A stretch of DNA of 64,000 bases from WLMZ01 sp031367435 (GTDB taxonomy: Bacteria; Actinomycetota; Acidimicrobiia; Acidimicrobiales; Ilumatobacteraceae), in NCBI GenBank assembly GCA_031367435.1, contig JANLPV010000199.1, forward strand, positions 7,583 to 71,582, in the 5' to 3' direction. Shown here in pieces: positions 26,191-33,576 of the stretch. The first letter of the stretch is position 1; each line of letters starts with the position of its first letter. Position numbers and translations under genes: made by a program. The notes beneath the pieces were generated by a model. The model was not told the origin of the DNA. It ran no database searches and was given only the letters and a program-made list of their open reading frames with translations.

Positions 26191-26241
26191 CGCTCCAAGC
26201 GCGGCGGACGCTCCAAGCGCGGCGGACGCTCCAAGCGCGGT
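26191..26241. repeat. 18-bp tandem repeat, 2.8 copies
   Basis: The unit CGCTCCAAGCGCGGCGGA occurs at 26191-26208 and 26209-26226, and a partial copy (15 bases, last base changed) at 26227-26241. Each unit contains the small palindrome CGCTccaAGCG. It is in the downstream region of the MDMPI gene. No protein-coding function is apparent. Confidence 0.85.
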
Positions 26242-26272
26242 GTTCTAAAGGACGCTCGGTCCGCGGGTCCAC

Positions 26273-26953
26273 CTACTCGTTGAGTGCGGTGACGCGCGGT
26301 GGAGCGAAGCGTGCGAGCACCACGCTCTCCGGACGAGAGTCGCCGTCCCAATCCCAAGCTGCGATCTGGTCGTATGAACGGCGTCCGACGCTGGCCCGCA
26401 CGATCTCGAATCGCGTCGTCCGAACTGTCCCGGTTGGTTCGCCGGCACCGACGATGCTCACACCGGCGTCGTGCAGGATGCGCAATGCTCCGGCATCTCC
26501 GCGTTGCGAACCGATGCCGCCGGAAATTCCGCGGAACGCATAGGCGATCGCGTCGGAGTCGCGCTCGCCTGGAACACCGAGCGCGCCGCGTACGTCGTGC
26601 TCATGGGTGACCACGTCAGTCAACAGCATTGCCCGCATCAGAGGGTCGAGCGTCGCTATCATCGGCTCGACGATCGCACTGCAACGTGCCCACTCGTCGA
26701 GCACCGCGCCGATCGGGACGTCCCTGCGGGCATCCACCTGAGCGCCGGTCCACCCATCGTTCGCTACATCGTCGAGGTTGCCGGAGGCGATATCAGCCGT
26801 TGCGCCGGCAAGGTGGGCCAGAACATCACGAACGCGCCACTCCGGAGTCGCCGGCGCAACAACGTCGAGCATCGCATCCGGTAGGTGGGTGACGAGAGCC
26901 GCGATGCGGACACGGACACCCCGGTATACCGCGGCATGATCAACGCTGCTCAT
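26273..26953 (-). CDS. DinB/MDMPI-family protein (mycothiol-dependent maleylpyruvate isomerase-like)
   Basis: The 226-residue protein from ATG 26953 begins M-S-S-V-D-H-A-A-V-Y-R-G. It has the four-helix DinB/MDMPI pattern W-R-V-R-D-V-L-A-H-L-A-G and D-V-V-T-H-E-H-D-V-R-G-A-L, whose His residues form the divalent-metal site. The actinobacterial family uses mycothiol or acts as a small-molecule transferase; the substrate here is unknown. The open frame continues upstream through the tRNA-Leu gene, which rules out the longer starts. The tRNA lies 42 bases upstream on the same strand. Confidence 0.8.
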   Translation of the reverse strand: MSSVDHAAVYRGVRVRIAALVTHLPDAMLDVVAPATPEWRVRDVLAHLAGATADIASGNLDDVANDGWTGAQVDARRDVPIGAVLDEWARCSAIVEPMIATLDPLMRAMLLTDVVTHEHDVRGALGVPGERDSDAIAYAFRGISGGIGSQRGDAGALRILHDAGVSIVGAGEPTGTVRTTRFEIVRASVGRRSYDQIAAWDWDGDSRPESVVLARFAPPRVTALNE

Positions 26954-26995
26954 GAAAGCGATCGAGAAAATGAGCTGGATGCAATTGCAACAAGT

Positions 26996-27077
26996 GCCCG
27001 AGGTGGGACTCGAACCCACACGTTGTTGCCAACAAAGGATTTTGAGTCCTCCGCGTCTGCCATTCCGCCACTCGGGC
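26996..27077 (-). tRNA. tRNA-Leu (anticodon CAA)
   Basis: On the minus strand an acceptor arm GCCCGAG pairs with CTCGGGC at the other end. The anticodon loop reads CTCAAAA, giving anticodon CAA for UUG codons. A long class II variable arm (TTGTTGGCAACAAC) and a T-loop GTTCGAGTC are present. The gene is 82 bases long and no CCA end is encoded. The variable arm is diagnostic of Leu rather than a short-arm tRNA. Confidence 0.97.
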
Positions 27078-27281
27078 AAGTGGACGACCAGTGTAACCAA
27101 ATGACGCGACAGACAACACAGTCCGGTGAACGGCTCTGGGATGCCCGCACACCTGCTGACCGCACACCTGCTGACAATGCACCGACGCTACCTACCCGCG
27201 GGTAGCAACATATGACGGTACGCAACCGTCTAGCCTCTGTACCCAGGGGAACACCCGCACGAGGAGACCAACAAACGCACC

Positions 27282-28457
27282 ATGCTTGCCTTTACCTTCC
27301 CTGGCCAGGGTTCACAACGGCCGGGCATGGGACGCCCCTGGGCAGATCACGAGAGCTGGGAGCTTGTCGAAGAGGCATCGGTGTATGCCGAACGCGACGT
27401 TGCCCGCTTATTGCTCGATGCCGACGCCGACGAACTGCGCGACACCCGCAACGCTCAGCTCACCACGTTCGTCTCGAGTCTGATGGTGCTCGACGCGGTC
27501 GAGCGCCTCGGCATCGAACCGAGCTTCTGCGCAGGCCATAGCCTCGGCGAATACACGGCGCTCACGGCGAGCGGCGCACTTAGCTTCGAAGATGGCGTGC
27601 GTCTCGTCTGCGAGCGCGCCGACGCAATGCATCAGGCGGGCCTTGACAACCCGGGCACGATGGCTGCGGTGCTCGGACTCGACGACGATCAGGTCGAGGT
27701 CGCTTGCCGGCGCGCCGATAGCGACGTATGGGTTGCCAACTTCAATGCACCCGGCCAAGTGGTGATTGCCGGATCGCGCGAAGGTGTTGCTGCGGCGAGC
27801 GCGGTGGCCAAGGAAATGGGCGCGAAGAAAGTGATGCCGCTTCAGGTGAGCGGTGCGTTTCACACGCCGTTCATGGTGCCCGCCCGCGACCGACTGCGGC
27901 TGGCAATTGCTGAGGCAAATCCGCGCGACACCGAGGTGCCGGTGGTTTCAAACGTCGATGCGCTCGCGCACGACACCGGCGTCACATGGGCCAGCCTGCT
28001 GTCGGCTCAGCTCAGCAGTCCAGTGCGTTGGAAACACTGTTTGCTCACGCTTGCCGAACTCGGCGTCAACGGCTTTGCCGAGCTCGGGCCGGGTGGCGTA
28101 CTTACAGGTATGGCCAAGCGCACCGTCGATTCGGCGCGCACGATCTCGGTGTCAACACCCGAAGAACTCGACAAGCTCATCGAGTGGGTCAACGCCGGCT
28201 CTCCACGCGGAGCTGCCCAACTCGAGGGCGAACACCTCTTCGCGGTTGAGCGTCTTGTCGTCAGCCCGGCTGCCGGAGTATTCACGCCGCTGTCGGCCAT
28301 TGCCGACGGCAGCACGATCACTGTCGGAATGGTGCTCGGCCACGTCGGGGACGCCGAGGTGCGCTCTCCGTTTGCTGGAGTTCTGCAGAGTTACATTGCT
28401 GTTCAGGGCGAGCGCATTACTCTGCGCCAACCCATTGCCTGGCTAAGGACGGTCTGA
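27282..28457 (+). CDS. fabD: malonyl-CoA:ACP transacylase with extra C-terminal biotinyl/lipoyl-like domain
   Basis: Residues 1 to about 300 form a FabD acyltransferase: F-P-G-Q-G-S-Q, active-site G-H-S-L-G-E-Y-T-A-L, and the catalytic His in G-A-F-H-T-P-F-M. Normal FabD stops near 310 residues. This one continues to 391 with a domain reading S-P-A-A-G-V-F-T-P then G-M-V-L-G-H-V and R-S-P-F-A-G-V-L-Q. That is the repeat pattern of a biotinyl/lipoyl barrel-sandwich, but without the M-K-M lysine that would carry a cofactor. FabD loads malonate onto ACP. It is the first gene of fabD-fabH-fabG-acpP-fabF. Confidence 0.93.
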   Translation: MLAFTFPGQGSQRPGMGRPWADHESWELVEEASVYAERDVARLLLDADADELRDTRNAQLTTFVSSLMVLDAVERLGIEPSFCAGHSLGEYTALTASGALSFEDGVRLVCERADAMHQAGLDNPGTMAAVLGLDDDQVEVACRRADSDVWVANFNAPGQVVIAGSREGVAAASAVAKEMGAKKVMPLQVSGAFHTPFMVPARDRLRLAIAEANPRDTEVPVVSNVDALAHDTGVTWASLLSAQLSSPVRWKHCLLTLAELGVNGFAELGPGGVLTGMAKRTVDSARTISVSTPEELDKLIEWVNAGSPRGAAQLEGEHLFAVERLVVSPAAGVFTPLSAIADGSTITVGMVLGHVGDAEVRSPFAGVLQSYIAVQGERITLRQPIAWLRTV

Positions 28458-28458
28458 C

Positions 28459-29415
28459 ATGCCCAAGATCCCCGAAGGCGTTCGCGGCGCCGTCATCAGT
28501 GGGTGGGGCTCTGCGTTGCCGCCCAAGGTGCTCACCAACAAAGACCTCGAAGGCATGTTCGAAACGAGCGACGAATGGATCGTTGAGCGAACCGGCATCA
28601 GCGAACGACGCGTCGGAGGCACCACAGCAGGGCTCTCGATCGAGGCCGGTCGCAAGGCCATCGAAATGGCGGGCATCGACCCCAGCGAAATCGACGCGTT
28701 GATCCTTGCGACGACCACTCCCGACCGCACTGTGCCGGCAACATCGGCCACCGTGCAACACGAACTGGGCTTGCGTTGCGGCGCGTTCGACGTCAACGCC
28801 GCATGCTCCGGATTCATGTACGGCCTCGTCAACGCGCACGGACTCATCGCTATGGGCGCCAGCAAAGTGCTCGTGATCGGCACCGACACGCTCTCCCGAA
28901 TCACCGATTGGACCGACCGCAACACGGCGATCCTCTTCGCTGATGGTTCCGGCGCAGTCGTGCTCGAGCACGTGCCCGGCCGTGGACAACTCGTTGGCTG
29001 GGACCTCGATGCAGACGGCAGCGCCGAACGATTCCTCTACGCCGAGACAGGTGGCTACCTCCAAATGGAGGGCAAAGAGGTCTTTCGCCGCGCCGTGCGC
29101 ATCATGGTCGATTCGGCCACCAAATCGATGAATCATGCCGGCGTCACCGCGGACGACATCGCCCTCGTGGTGCCGCATCAGGCCAACATTCGCATCATCC
29201 AGGCTGCATGTGATCGCCTCAAGATTCCGATCGAACGAGCAGCAACGGTGCTGCGCTTCACCGGAAACACGTCGGCAGCGTCGATACCACTCGCGCTGGT
29301 CGATGCGCTCGATGCCGGCCGAGTCAAGCGTGGTGACCTCGTACTGCTCGTCGGCTTCGGCGCGGGCATGACAGCGGCCAGCACGTTGTTGCGTTGGGGC
29401 GGCGACGAGACGTGA
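28459..29415 (+). CDS. fabH: beta-ketoacyl-ACP synthase III
   Basis: The 318-residue thiolase-fold enzyme has the catalytic triad: Cys in N-A-A-C-S-G-F (about residue 114), His in V-P-H-Q-A-N-I-R-I and Asn in G-N-T-S-A-A-S-I-P. It condenses acetyl- or branched acyl-CoA with malonyl-ACP to start fatty acid synthesis. It begins one base after the fabD stop and overlaps fabG by four bases, so expression of the three is coupled. Confidence 0.97.
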   Translation: MPKIPEGVRGAVISGWGSALPPKVLTNKDLEGMFETSDEWIVERTGISERRVGGTTAGLSIEAGRKAIEMAGIDPSEIDALILATTTPDRTVPATSATVQHELGLRCGAFDVNAACSGFMYGLVNAHGLIAMGASKVLVIGTDTLSRITDWTDRNTAILFADGSGAVVLEHVPGRGQLVGWDLDADGSAERFLYAETGGYLQMEGKEVFRRAVRIMVDSATKSMNHAGVTADDIALVVPHQANIRIIQAACDRLKIPIERAATVLRFTGNTSAASIPLALVDALDAGRVKRGDLVLLVGFGAGMTAASTLLRWGGDET

Positions 29416-30116
29416 GTCGCACGGTACTGATCACCGGTGGGTCGCGAGGTATCGGCCTCGCCTGCGCACAACGCTTCGCGTCGCTCGGCGACAACGTCGT
29501 CGTTACCTACAACAGCTCCCCGCCGCCGGATGGCTTCGCGTCAATCAAGTGCGATGTCACGTCCGCTGCCGATGTCGATGCCGCCTTCACGTTCGCCGAG
29601 GCGCACTTCGGCCCAGTGCAGATCGTGGTCTCGAATGCCGGTCTCACCAACGATGGTCTCCTGCTACGAATGAGCGAGCAGGCATTTACCAGCGTCATCG
29701 ATGCCAACCTGACAGCCGCGTACCGCGTGTCCAAGCGGGCCGCGCAGGGCATGTTGCGCGCCCGTGCCGGGCGGCTCATCTTCATCTCGTCTGTGGTTGG
29801 CTTGCTCGGCTCCGCGGGTCAGGCAAACTACGCAGCGAGTAAGGCCGGACTCATTGGACTGGCGCGTTCGCTGGCGCGCGAGCTGGGCTCGCGCAGCATC
29901 ACCGCAAACGTAGTCGCGCCCGGGCCCGTCGCTACAGACATGACGGCCGCACTCGGCGACAAGCGCCTTGGCGAACTTACCGCAGCTGTTCCGCTCGGTC
30001 GCATGGCGACCCCAGACGAAATCGCCGGAGTCGTGGCCTTTCTGGCCTCCGACGACGCGGCCTACATTACGGGGGCAGTGATCCCCGTTGATGGTGGCCT
30101 AGGTATGGGCCATTAG
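29412..30116 (+). CDS. fabG: 3-oxoacyl-ACP reductase
   Basis: The 234-residue short-chain dehydrogenase has T-G-G-S-R-G-I-G near its N-terminus, N-A-G (S-N-A-G-L-T-N-D-G), the catalytic Ser in I-F-I-S-S-V-V-G, Y-x-x-x-K in Y-A-A-S-K-A-G and a C-terminal I-P-V-D-G-G-L-G-M. It reduces 3-ketoacyl-ACP with NADPH. The GTG start at 29412 overlaps the fabH stop as GTGA. An ATG 18 bases earlier is possible but lies inside fabH. Confidence 0.95.
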   Translation: MSRTVLITGGSRGIGLACAQRFASLGDNVVVTYNSSPPPDGFASIKCDVTSAADVDAAFTFAEAHFGPVQIVVSNAGLTNDGLLLRMSEQAFTSVIDANLTAAYRVSKRAAQGMLRARAGRLIFISSVVGLLGSAGQANYAASKAGLIGLARSLARELGSRSITANVVAPGPVATDMTAALGDKRLGELTAAVPLGRMATPDEIAGVVAFLASDDAAYITGAVIPVDGGLGMGH

Positions 30117-30137
30117 GCACTGCCACACGCAATACAC

Positions 30138-30170
30138 AACATCAACAACCAACATCAACAACCAACATCA
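30138..30170 (+). repeat. 13-bp A/C-rich tandem repeat in the acpP leader
   Basis: AACATCAACAACC occurs at 30138-30150 and 30151-30163, followed by a 7-base partial copy. It lies in the 70-base gap between fabG and acpP. The sequence has no G and cannot form a stem, so it would keep the acpP ribosome-binding region unstructured. That role is inferred. Confidence 0.8.
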
Positions 30171-30186
30171 CAATATGGAGAATTCA

Positions 30187-30423
30187 GTGGATCAGGAAAA
30201 GTTCGATCGCTTTCGGAAATGTGCCGTCGACGTGTTGTCGGTGTCTGAGGATCAGGTCGTACCCGAGGCCAAGTTTGCCGACGATCTCGACGCCGACAGC
30301 CTCGATCTCGTCGAGCTCGTGATGGCCCTCGAAGAAGAGTTTGGTGTCGAAGTTCCCGAAGAGGAACTCGAAGGCATCGAAACCGTCGGCCAGGCGTACG
30401 AGCTGGTTGTCGGCAAACTCTGA
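30187..30423 (+). CDS. acpP: acyl carrier protein
   Basis: The 78-residue acidic protein has the phosphopantetheine serine in D-A-D-S-L-D-L-V-E-L (about residue 40). It carries growing acyl chains as thioesters. GTG 30187 was chosen because GGAGA (30177-30181) sits five bases upstream of it. The ATG at 30175 overlaps that Shine-Dalgarno and would add four residues. It ends in a TGATG overlap with fabF. In many actinobacteria acpP is likewise between fabH/fabG and fabF. Confidence 0.95.
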   Translation: MDQEKFDRFRKCAVDVLSVSEDQVVPEAKFADDLDADSLDLVELVMALEEEFGVEVPEEELEGIETVGQAYELVVGKL

Positions 30424-31637
30424 TGGAAGGGCGTGGACGGCGCGTCGCCATCACCGGCTACGGAGTGGTCGCGCCCTGCGGAATGGGTAAAGCTGCGTTT
30501 TGGCAGGGCCTCCTTGGCCCTGCCACCACCGGTACGCGATCGATTACCTTCGCGGACTGGGATCCGGCACCGTATTTTGCCAGCCCGAAGGAATCGCGGC
30601 GCGCCGACTCGGTCGAACAATTTGCCGTCGCTTCGGCGATCGAAGCGTTCGAGCACGCCGGTCGACCCGACGTCGATCCTCGTCGCTTCGGCGTCGTGTA
30701 CGGCACCGGCATCGGTGGACTACGCACGCTCGAAGAACAGGTCGAGTTGCGCTTAGCCAAGGGCGAACGCCGCGTCTCGCCGTTTCTCGTGCCGATGATG
30801 ATGGGCAACGCATCGGGAGCGGCCATCTCGATGCGCTACGGCCTACAGGGTCCGAACGAAACCATTTGCACCGCGTGCGCAGCTGCCACTCACGCCATTG
30901 GCTACGCAGCCCGCCTGATCGCATGGGACCGCTGTGACGCCATGGTCACGGGGGGCTCCGAGGCAGCGGGCACACTCACGAGCATCGCTGGCTTCACCAA
31001 CATGACGGCGTTGTCCACTTCCGGATCAAGTCGCCCATTCGACGTGGATCGCGATGGCTTTGTGATGGGCGAAGGCTCAGCGACGTTCATTCTCGAGGAA
31101 TGGGAACACGCCATCGCCCGCGGTGCGACGATCTACGGAGAGGTGCTCGGCTCTGCGAGTACCGCCGACGCGCACCACATCACGGCACCTGCGCCAGGTG
31201 GTACCGGCGCGATTCATTGCATGTCGCTCGCGCTCGACGACGCCGGTCTCGCGCCGACCGATATTCGCCAAATCAACGCTCACGGCACCTCGACGCCGCT
31301 CAACGATGCTGCTGAGGCTCAGGCTGTTCGAGCGGTGTTCGGCGACGCGGGCCCACCAATGACAAGCATCAAGGGTGTCACAGGACATCCGCTCGGTGCG
31401 GCCGGCGCGCTCGAAGCCGCCGCCGTATTGCTGTCGATGGAGCATCGACTCATCCCCCCAACCGCCGGCACCACCAAGCTTTCCGACGATATGCATGTCG
31501 ACGTCGTCATGGGCGAACCACGCGAATGGATTCCCGGCCCGACCATCTCGAACAACTTCGGGTTCGGTGGCCACAACGGATCGGTCGTAATTGGTACCGG
31601 TACCGGTACCAGTACCGGTCACGGCACCGCTGCATAG
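30423..31637 (+). CDS. fabF: beta-ketoacyl-ACP synthase II
   Basis: The 404-residue condensing enzyme has the Cys-His-His triad: T-A-C-A-A-A-T-H-A, N-A-H-G-T-S-T-P and V-T-G-H-P-L-G-A, followed by the Lys/Glu-type loop and C-terminal N-N-F-G-F-G-G-H-N. It elongates acyl-ACP. The last dozen residues are low complexity (G-T-G-T-G-T-S-T-G) from GGTACC-type repeats at about 31593-31620. It overlaps acpP by one base and converges on fabZ with a 27-base gap. Confidence 0.96.
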   Translation: MEGRGRRVAITGYGVVAPCGMGKAAFWQGLLGPATTGTRSITFADWDPAPYFASPKESRRADSVEQFAVASAIEAFEHAGRPDVDPRRFGVVYGTGIGGLRTLEEQVELRLAKGERRVSPFLVPMMMGNASGAAISMRYGLQGPNETICTACAAATHAIGYAARLIAWDRCDAMVTGGSEAAGTLTSIAGFTNMTALSTSGSSRPFDVDRDGFVMGEGSATFILEEWEHAIARGATIYGEVLGSASTADAHHITAPAPGGTGAIHCMSLALDDAGLAPTDIRQINAHGTSTPLNDAAEAQAVRAVFGDAGPPMTSIKGVTGHPLGAAGALEAAAVLLSMEHRLIPPTAGTTKLSDDMHVDVVMGEPREWIPGPTISNNFGFGGHNGSVVIGTGTGTSTGHGTAA

Positions 31638-31664
31638 CCACGACGCTGGGCCGCAGGGCGGTAC

Positions 31665-32093
31665 CTACGAGTTCACGAGTACGAACATCAGCTCGCACTC
31701 ACAAGCGGTTTGGCCGCTGAGTAACGCCTTCCCGGCACCTTTGCCCGCACGCGCCGACATCCGGCCCAGTTCGACGGTGAGCTCGAGCGTGTCACCCGGA
31801 ACGACCTGTTTGCGAAAGCGAGCAGCATCGAGTCCGCCGAACAGCGGCAACTTGCCCGCGAAGCGGATGTCGGTGAGCAGCGCGATCGCTCCGACTTGCG
31901 CAATGGCCTCACACATCAACACGCCGGGAAGCGTTGGGCGTCCGGGAAAGTGCCCAGAAAAGAACCACTCGTCACCGGTGAGCCTCCACAGACCCGTCGC
32001 GCTCACACCGGGCTGCAGCGCGACGATCTCATCGACGAACAGAAACGGCGGCCTGTGCGCGATGACATCGGATGGCCGAGGGAACTCGCTCAC
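31665..32093 (-). CDS. fabZ: 3-hydroxyacyl-ACP dehydratase, FabZ-type
   Basis: The protein is 142 residues from GTG 32093, with a single hot-dog fold. I-A-H-R-P-P-F-L-F-V-D is followed by the catalytic helix F-F-S-G-H-F-P-G-R-P-T-L-P-G-V-L-M-C-E-A. The His and the Glu provide dehydratase chemistry. It would supply the dehydration step missing from the facing fab operon. The GTG overlaps the bcp stop (GTGA), so the gene is translated from a bcp-fabZ transcript. Starts further upstream lie inside bcp. Confidence 0.9.
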   Translation of the reverse strand: MSEFPRPSDVIAHRPPFLFVDEIVALQPGVSATGLWRLTGDEWFFSGHFPGRPTLPGVLMCEAIAQVGAIALLTDIRFAGKLPLFGGLDAARFRKQVVPGDTLELTVELGRMSARAGKGAGKALLSGQTACECELMFVLVNS

Positions 32094-32542
32094 GCCTGCA
32101 GCGCCTCGAGCAACTTCAGCGGTGTGTCCTTCGGGCTGATCTTGTACCACGCGTGGACGACCTTGCCGTCTTGGTTGAGGAGGAATGCAGACCGCTCGAT
32201 ACCCATATATTCGCGACCGTACAGCTTCTTCAGCTTCCAGACGCCATACGCCTCTGCGAGCGCGTGATCGACGTCGGCCAAGAGCGGATAGGTCAGGGCA
32301 TTCTTGTCAGCGAACTTCTTCTGGGCCGCCGGCTTGTCGGGGCTGACGCCAATGATCTGCGTGTCGCCCACGCGATCCGCCACATCGCGCAGCGCACACG
32401 CCTGTTGCGTGCATCCAGGGGTCGACGCCTTGGGATAAAAGAAGATCAACACCATGCGCCCGCGCACGCTCGACCAGTCGAACGCAGCGCCATCCTGATC
32501 TGTCAGGGCAACGATGGGGGAATTATCACCTGGAGTGAGCAT
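32090..32542 (-). CDS. bcp: peroxiredoxin, Bcp/PrxQ type
   Basis: The 150-residue thioredoxin-fold protein has the peroxidatic Cys in P-K-A-S-T-P-G-C-T and the resolving Cys five residues later (C-T-Q-Q-A-C), the atypical 2-Cys pattern of Bcp. It reduces peroxides with thioredoxin. ATG 32542 was chosen over an in-frame GTG at 32548. It forms an operon with fabZ by stop-start overlap. Confidence 0.93.
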   Translation of the reverse strand: MLTPGDNSPIVALTDQDGAAFDWSSVRGRMVLIFFYPKASTPGCTQQACALRDVADRVGDTQIIGVSPDKPAAQKKFADKNALTYPLLADVDHALAEAYGVWKLKKLYGREYMGIERSAFLLNQDGKVVHAWYKISPKDTPLKLLEALQA

Positions 32543-33204
32543 GGGCACTCACACTAGCGCGCAGCGTGAAACCCAACTCAGACCGAACCCAAGCCGCTGA
32601 CTGCGTACGTTTTTGATCAACGATCAGCACGTTCTGTGGTGTCACTACGTTGGGTGGTCGCCATTTCTCAAGCCATTTCTTGACAAACTTCTTGCTCCTC
32701 GTAGGGGTCCGTGGTAGAAATACACATGTTGACGAGCAGAAATGCTCCTGATAAGGGTGGGAGGACACGAAAATGCGTGGAATCGTCTGGAAGCCTGTCT
32801 GAAAAATACCACTTTCAGTAGTATTTGCTTCACTGAGGGAAATACTACGGAGCGTGGCCTTCTTGTTCGGAGAGACCAGAACCGGCCCAAACCGGTCCGA
32901 ATGAGCAGGTGAATGCCGACTCTTGTTTGACAAAACGACAACACCTTGGTGGAGTCGTCTTTGGACGTGTTGCTAACCAGCTCAGCTGGTTAGCAGCGCA
33001 ACAATCGAGAGACAATTCGTTTGCATCCGATGCGCGTCATCGAATGCGGGGTGGTGGAGCAGCATTCTGCTCACTCGCTGAGGCGAACAAACAAGACAGC
33101 ACAACACTGAAGAAGCACATGTCGGCGCCGAGTTTCGGCAAAGCATGTGCTTTTTCGCGTCTGAGCTGATCGTTCCGGCGACTGACGCTGTGCCCGTTCG
33201 CGGG
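32543..33204. other. 660-base gene-free stretch with several inverted repeats
   Basis: No convincing coding frame was found on either strand; the open frames here lack recognisable motifs and overlap hairpins. Visible structures are listed in order. AAATACCACT/AGTAGTATTT (32804-32813 and 32817-32826, one mismatch) competes with GTAGTATTT/AAATACTAC (32818-32826 and 32840-32848). A nested hairpin TTCGGA/TCCGAA with ACCGG/CCGGT lies at 32866-32901. A near-perfect 12-bp palindrome TGCTAACCAGCT-C-AGCTGGTTAGCA lies at 32971-32995. A terminator-like hairpin lies at 33113-33155. The stretch looks more AT-rich than its surroundings. It may hold an RNA, an operator region or a decayed gene. Confidence 0.5.
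33113..33155 (-). terminator. intrinsic-terminator-like hairpin downstream of the Cys/His protein gene
   Basis: AAGCACATG (33113-33121) pairs with CATGTGCTT (33144-33152), and the loop holds a second stem GCCGA/TCGGC. It lies 50 bases past the stop codon of the minus-strand gene ending at 33205; reading that strand, the stem is followed by TTCTTC. On the plus strand it is followed by five T residues, so it could also terminate a rightward transcript, for which no gene is evident. Confidence 0.65.
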
Positions 33205-33513
33205 TCAGGTCGACCGTTTGAGTCCGTGACCGAAGAAACCACCACGCGGACGCGCGTGGGCGTGATAATGGTCGGGGATGTTGCGCATGTTGTCGTCGAC
33301 GTAATGCACAAAGTCGAAGTGCGCGGCGACCACCTGGGCAAGTTGGTCGTGCAGATAGTCCTTCACATGTTGCGGTGGTGACGCATCGTGCTCGCGCCAC
33401 ACCACCATCGGCACCGAGCAGATCTCGCACTCAGCAATCCAACACACATCATCTTCATAGAACCAGGGCGTGATTCGCGCCGCCTCGCACAGGTCGCAGT
33501 CAGCAGAGCTCAT
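33205..33513 (-). CDS. small Cys/His-rich protein of unknown function
   Basis: The 102-residue protein has two C-x-x-C pairs (D-C-D-L-C near residues 6-9 and E-C-E-I-C near 29-32), followed by P-M-V-V-W-R-E-H-D and a C-terminal D-H-Y-H-A-H-A-R cluster. The spacing suggests a small zinc- or metal-binding fold, with a faint resemblance to the start of HIT-family proteins. I do not recognise the family. It has its own ATG, an apparent terminator downstream and trpA 63 bases upstream on the same strand, so it may be the last gene of the trp transcript. Confidence 0.7.
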   Translation of the reverse strand: MSSADCDLCEAARITPWFYEDDVCWIAECEICSVPMVVWREHDASPPQHVKDYLHDQLAQVVAAHFDFVHYVDDNMRNIPDHYHAHARPRGGFFGHGLKRST

Positions 33514-33576
33514 GGTCTCTTTGTAGTCGCCCGGTGTCGCTCCGGCGGGGATAGCTGCTCGGCGGACGGCAACGGA

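Noticed and set aside
32909..33169. 86-codon plus-strand open frame in the gene-free island
   Set aside because: It runs through a 12-bp palindrome and the terminator hairpin, has no Shine-Dalgarno and no recognisable features.
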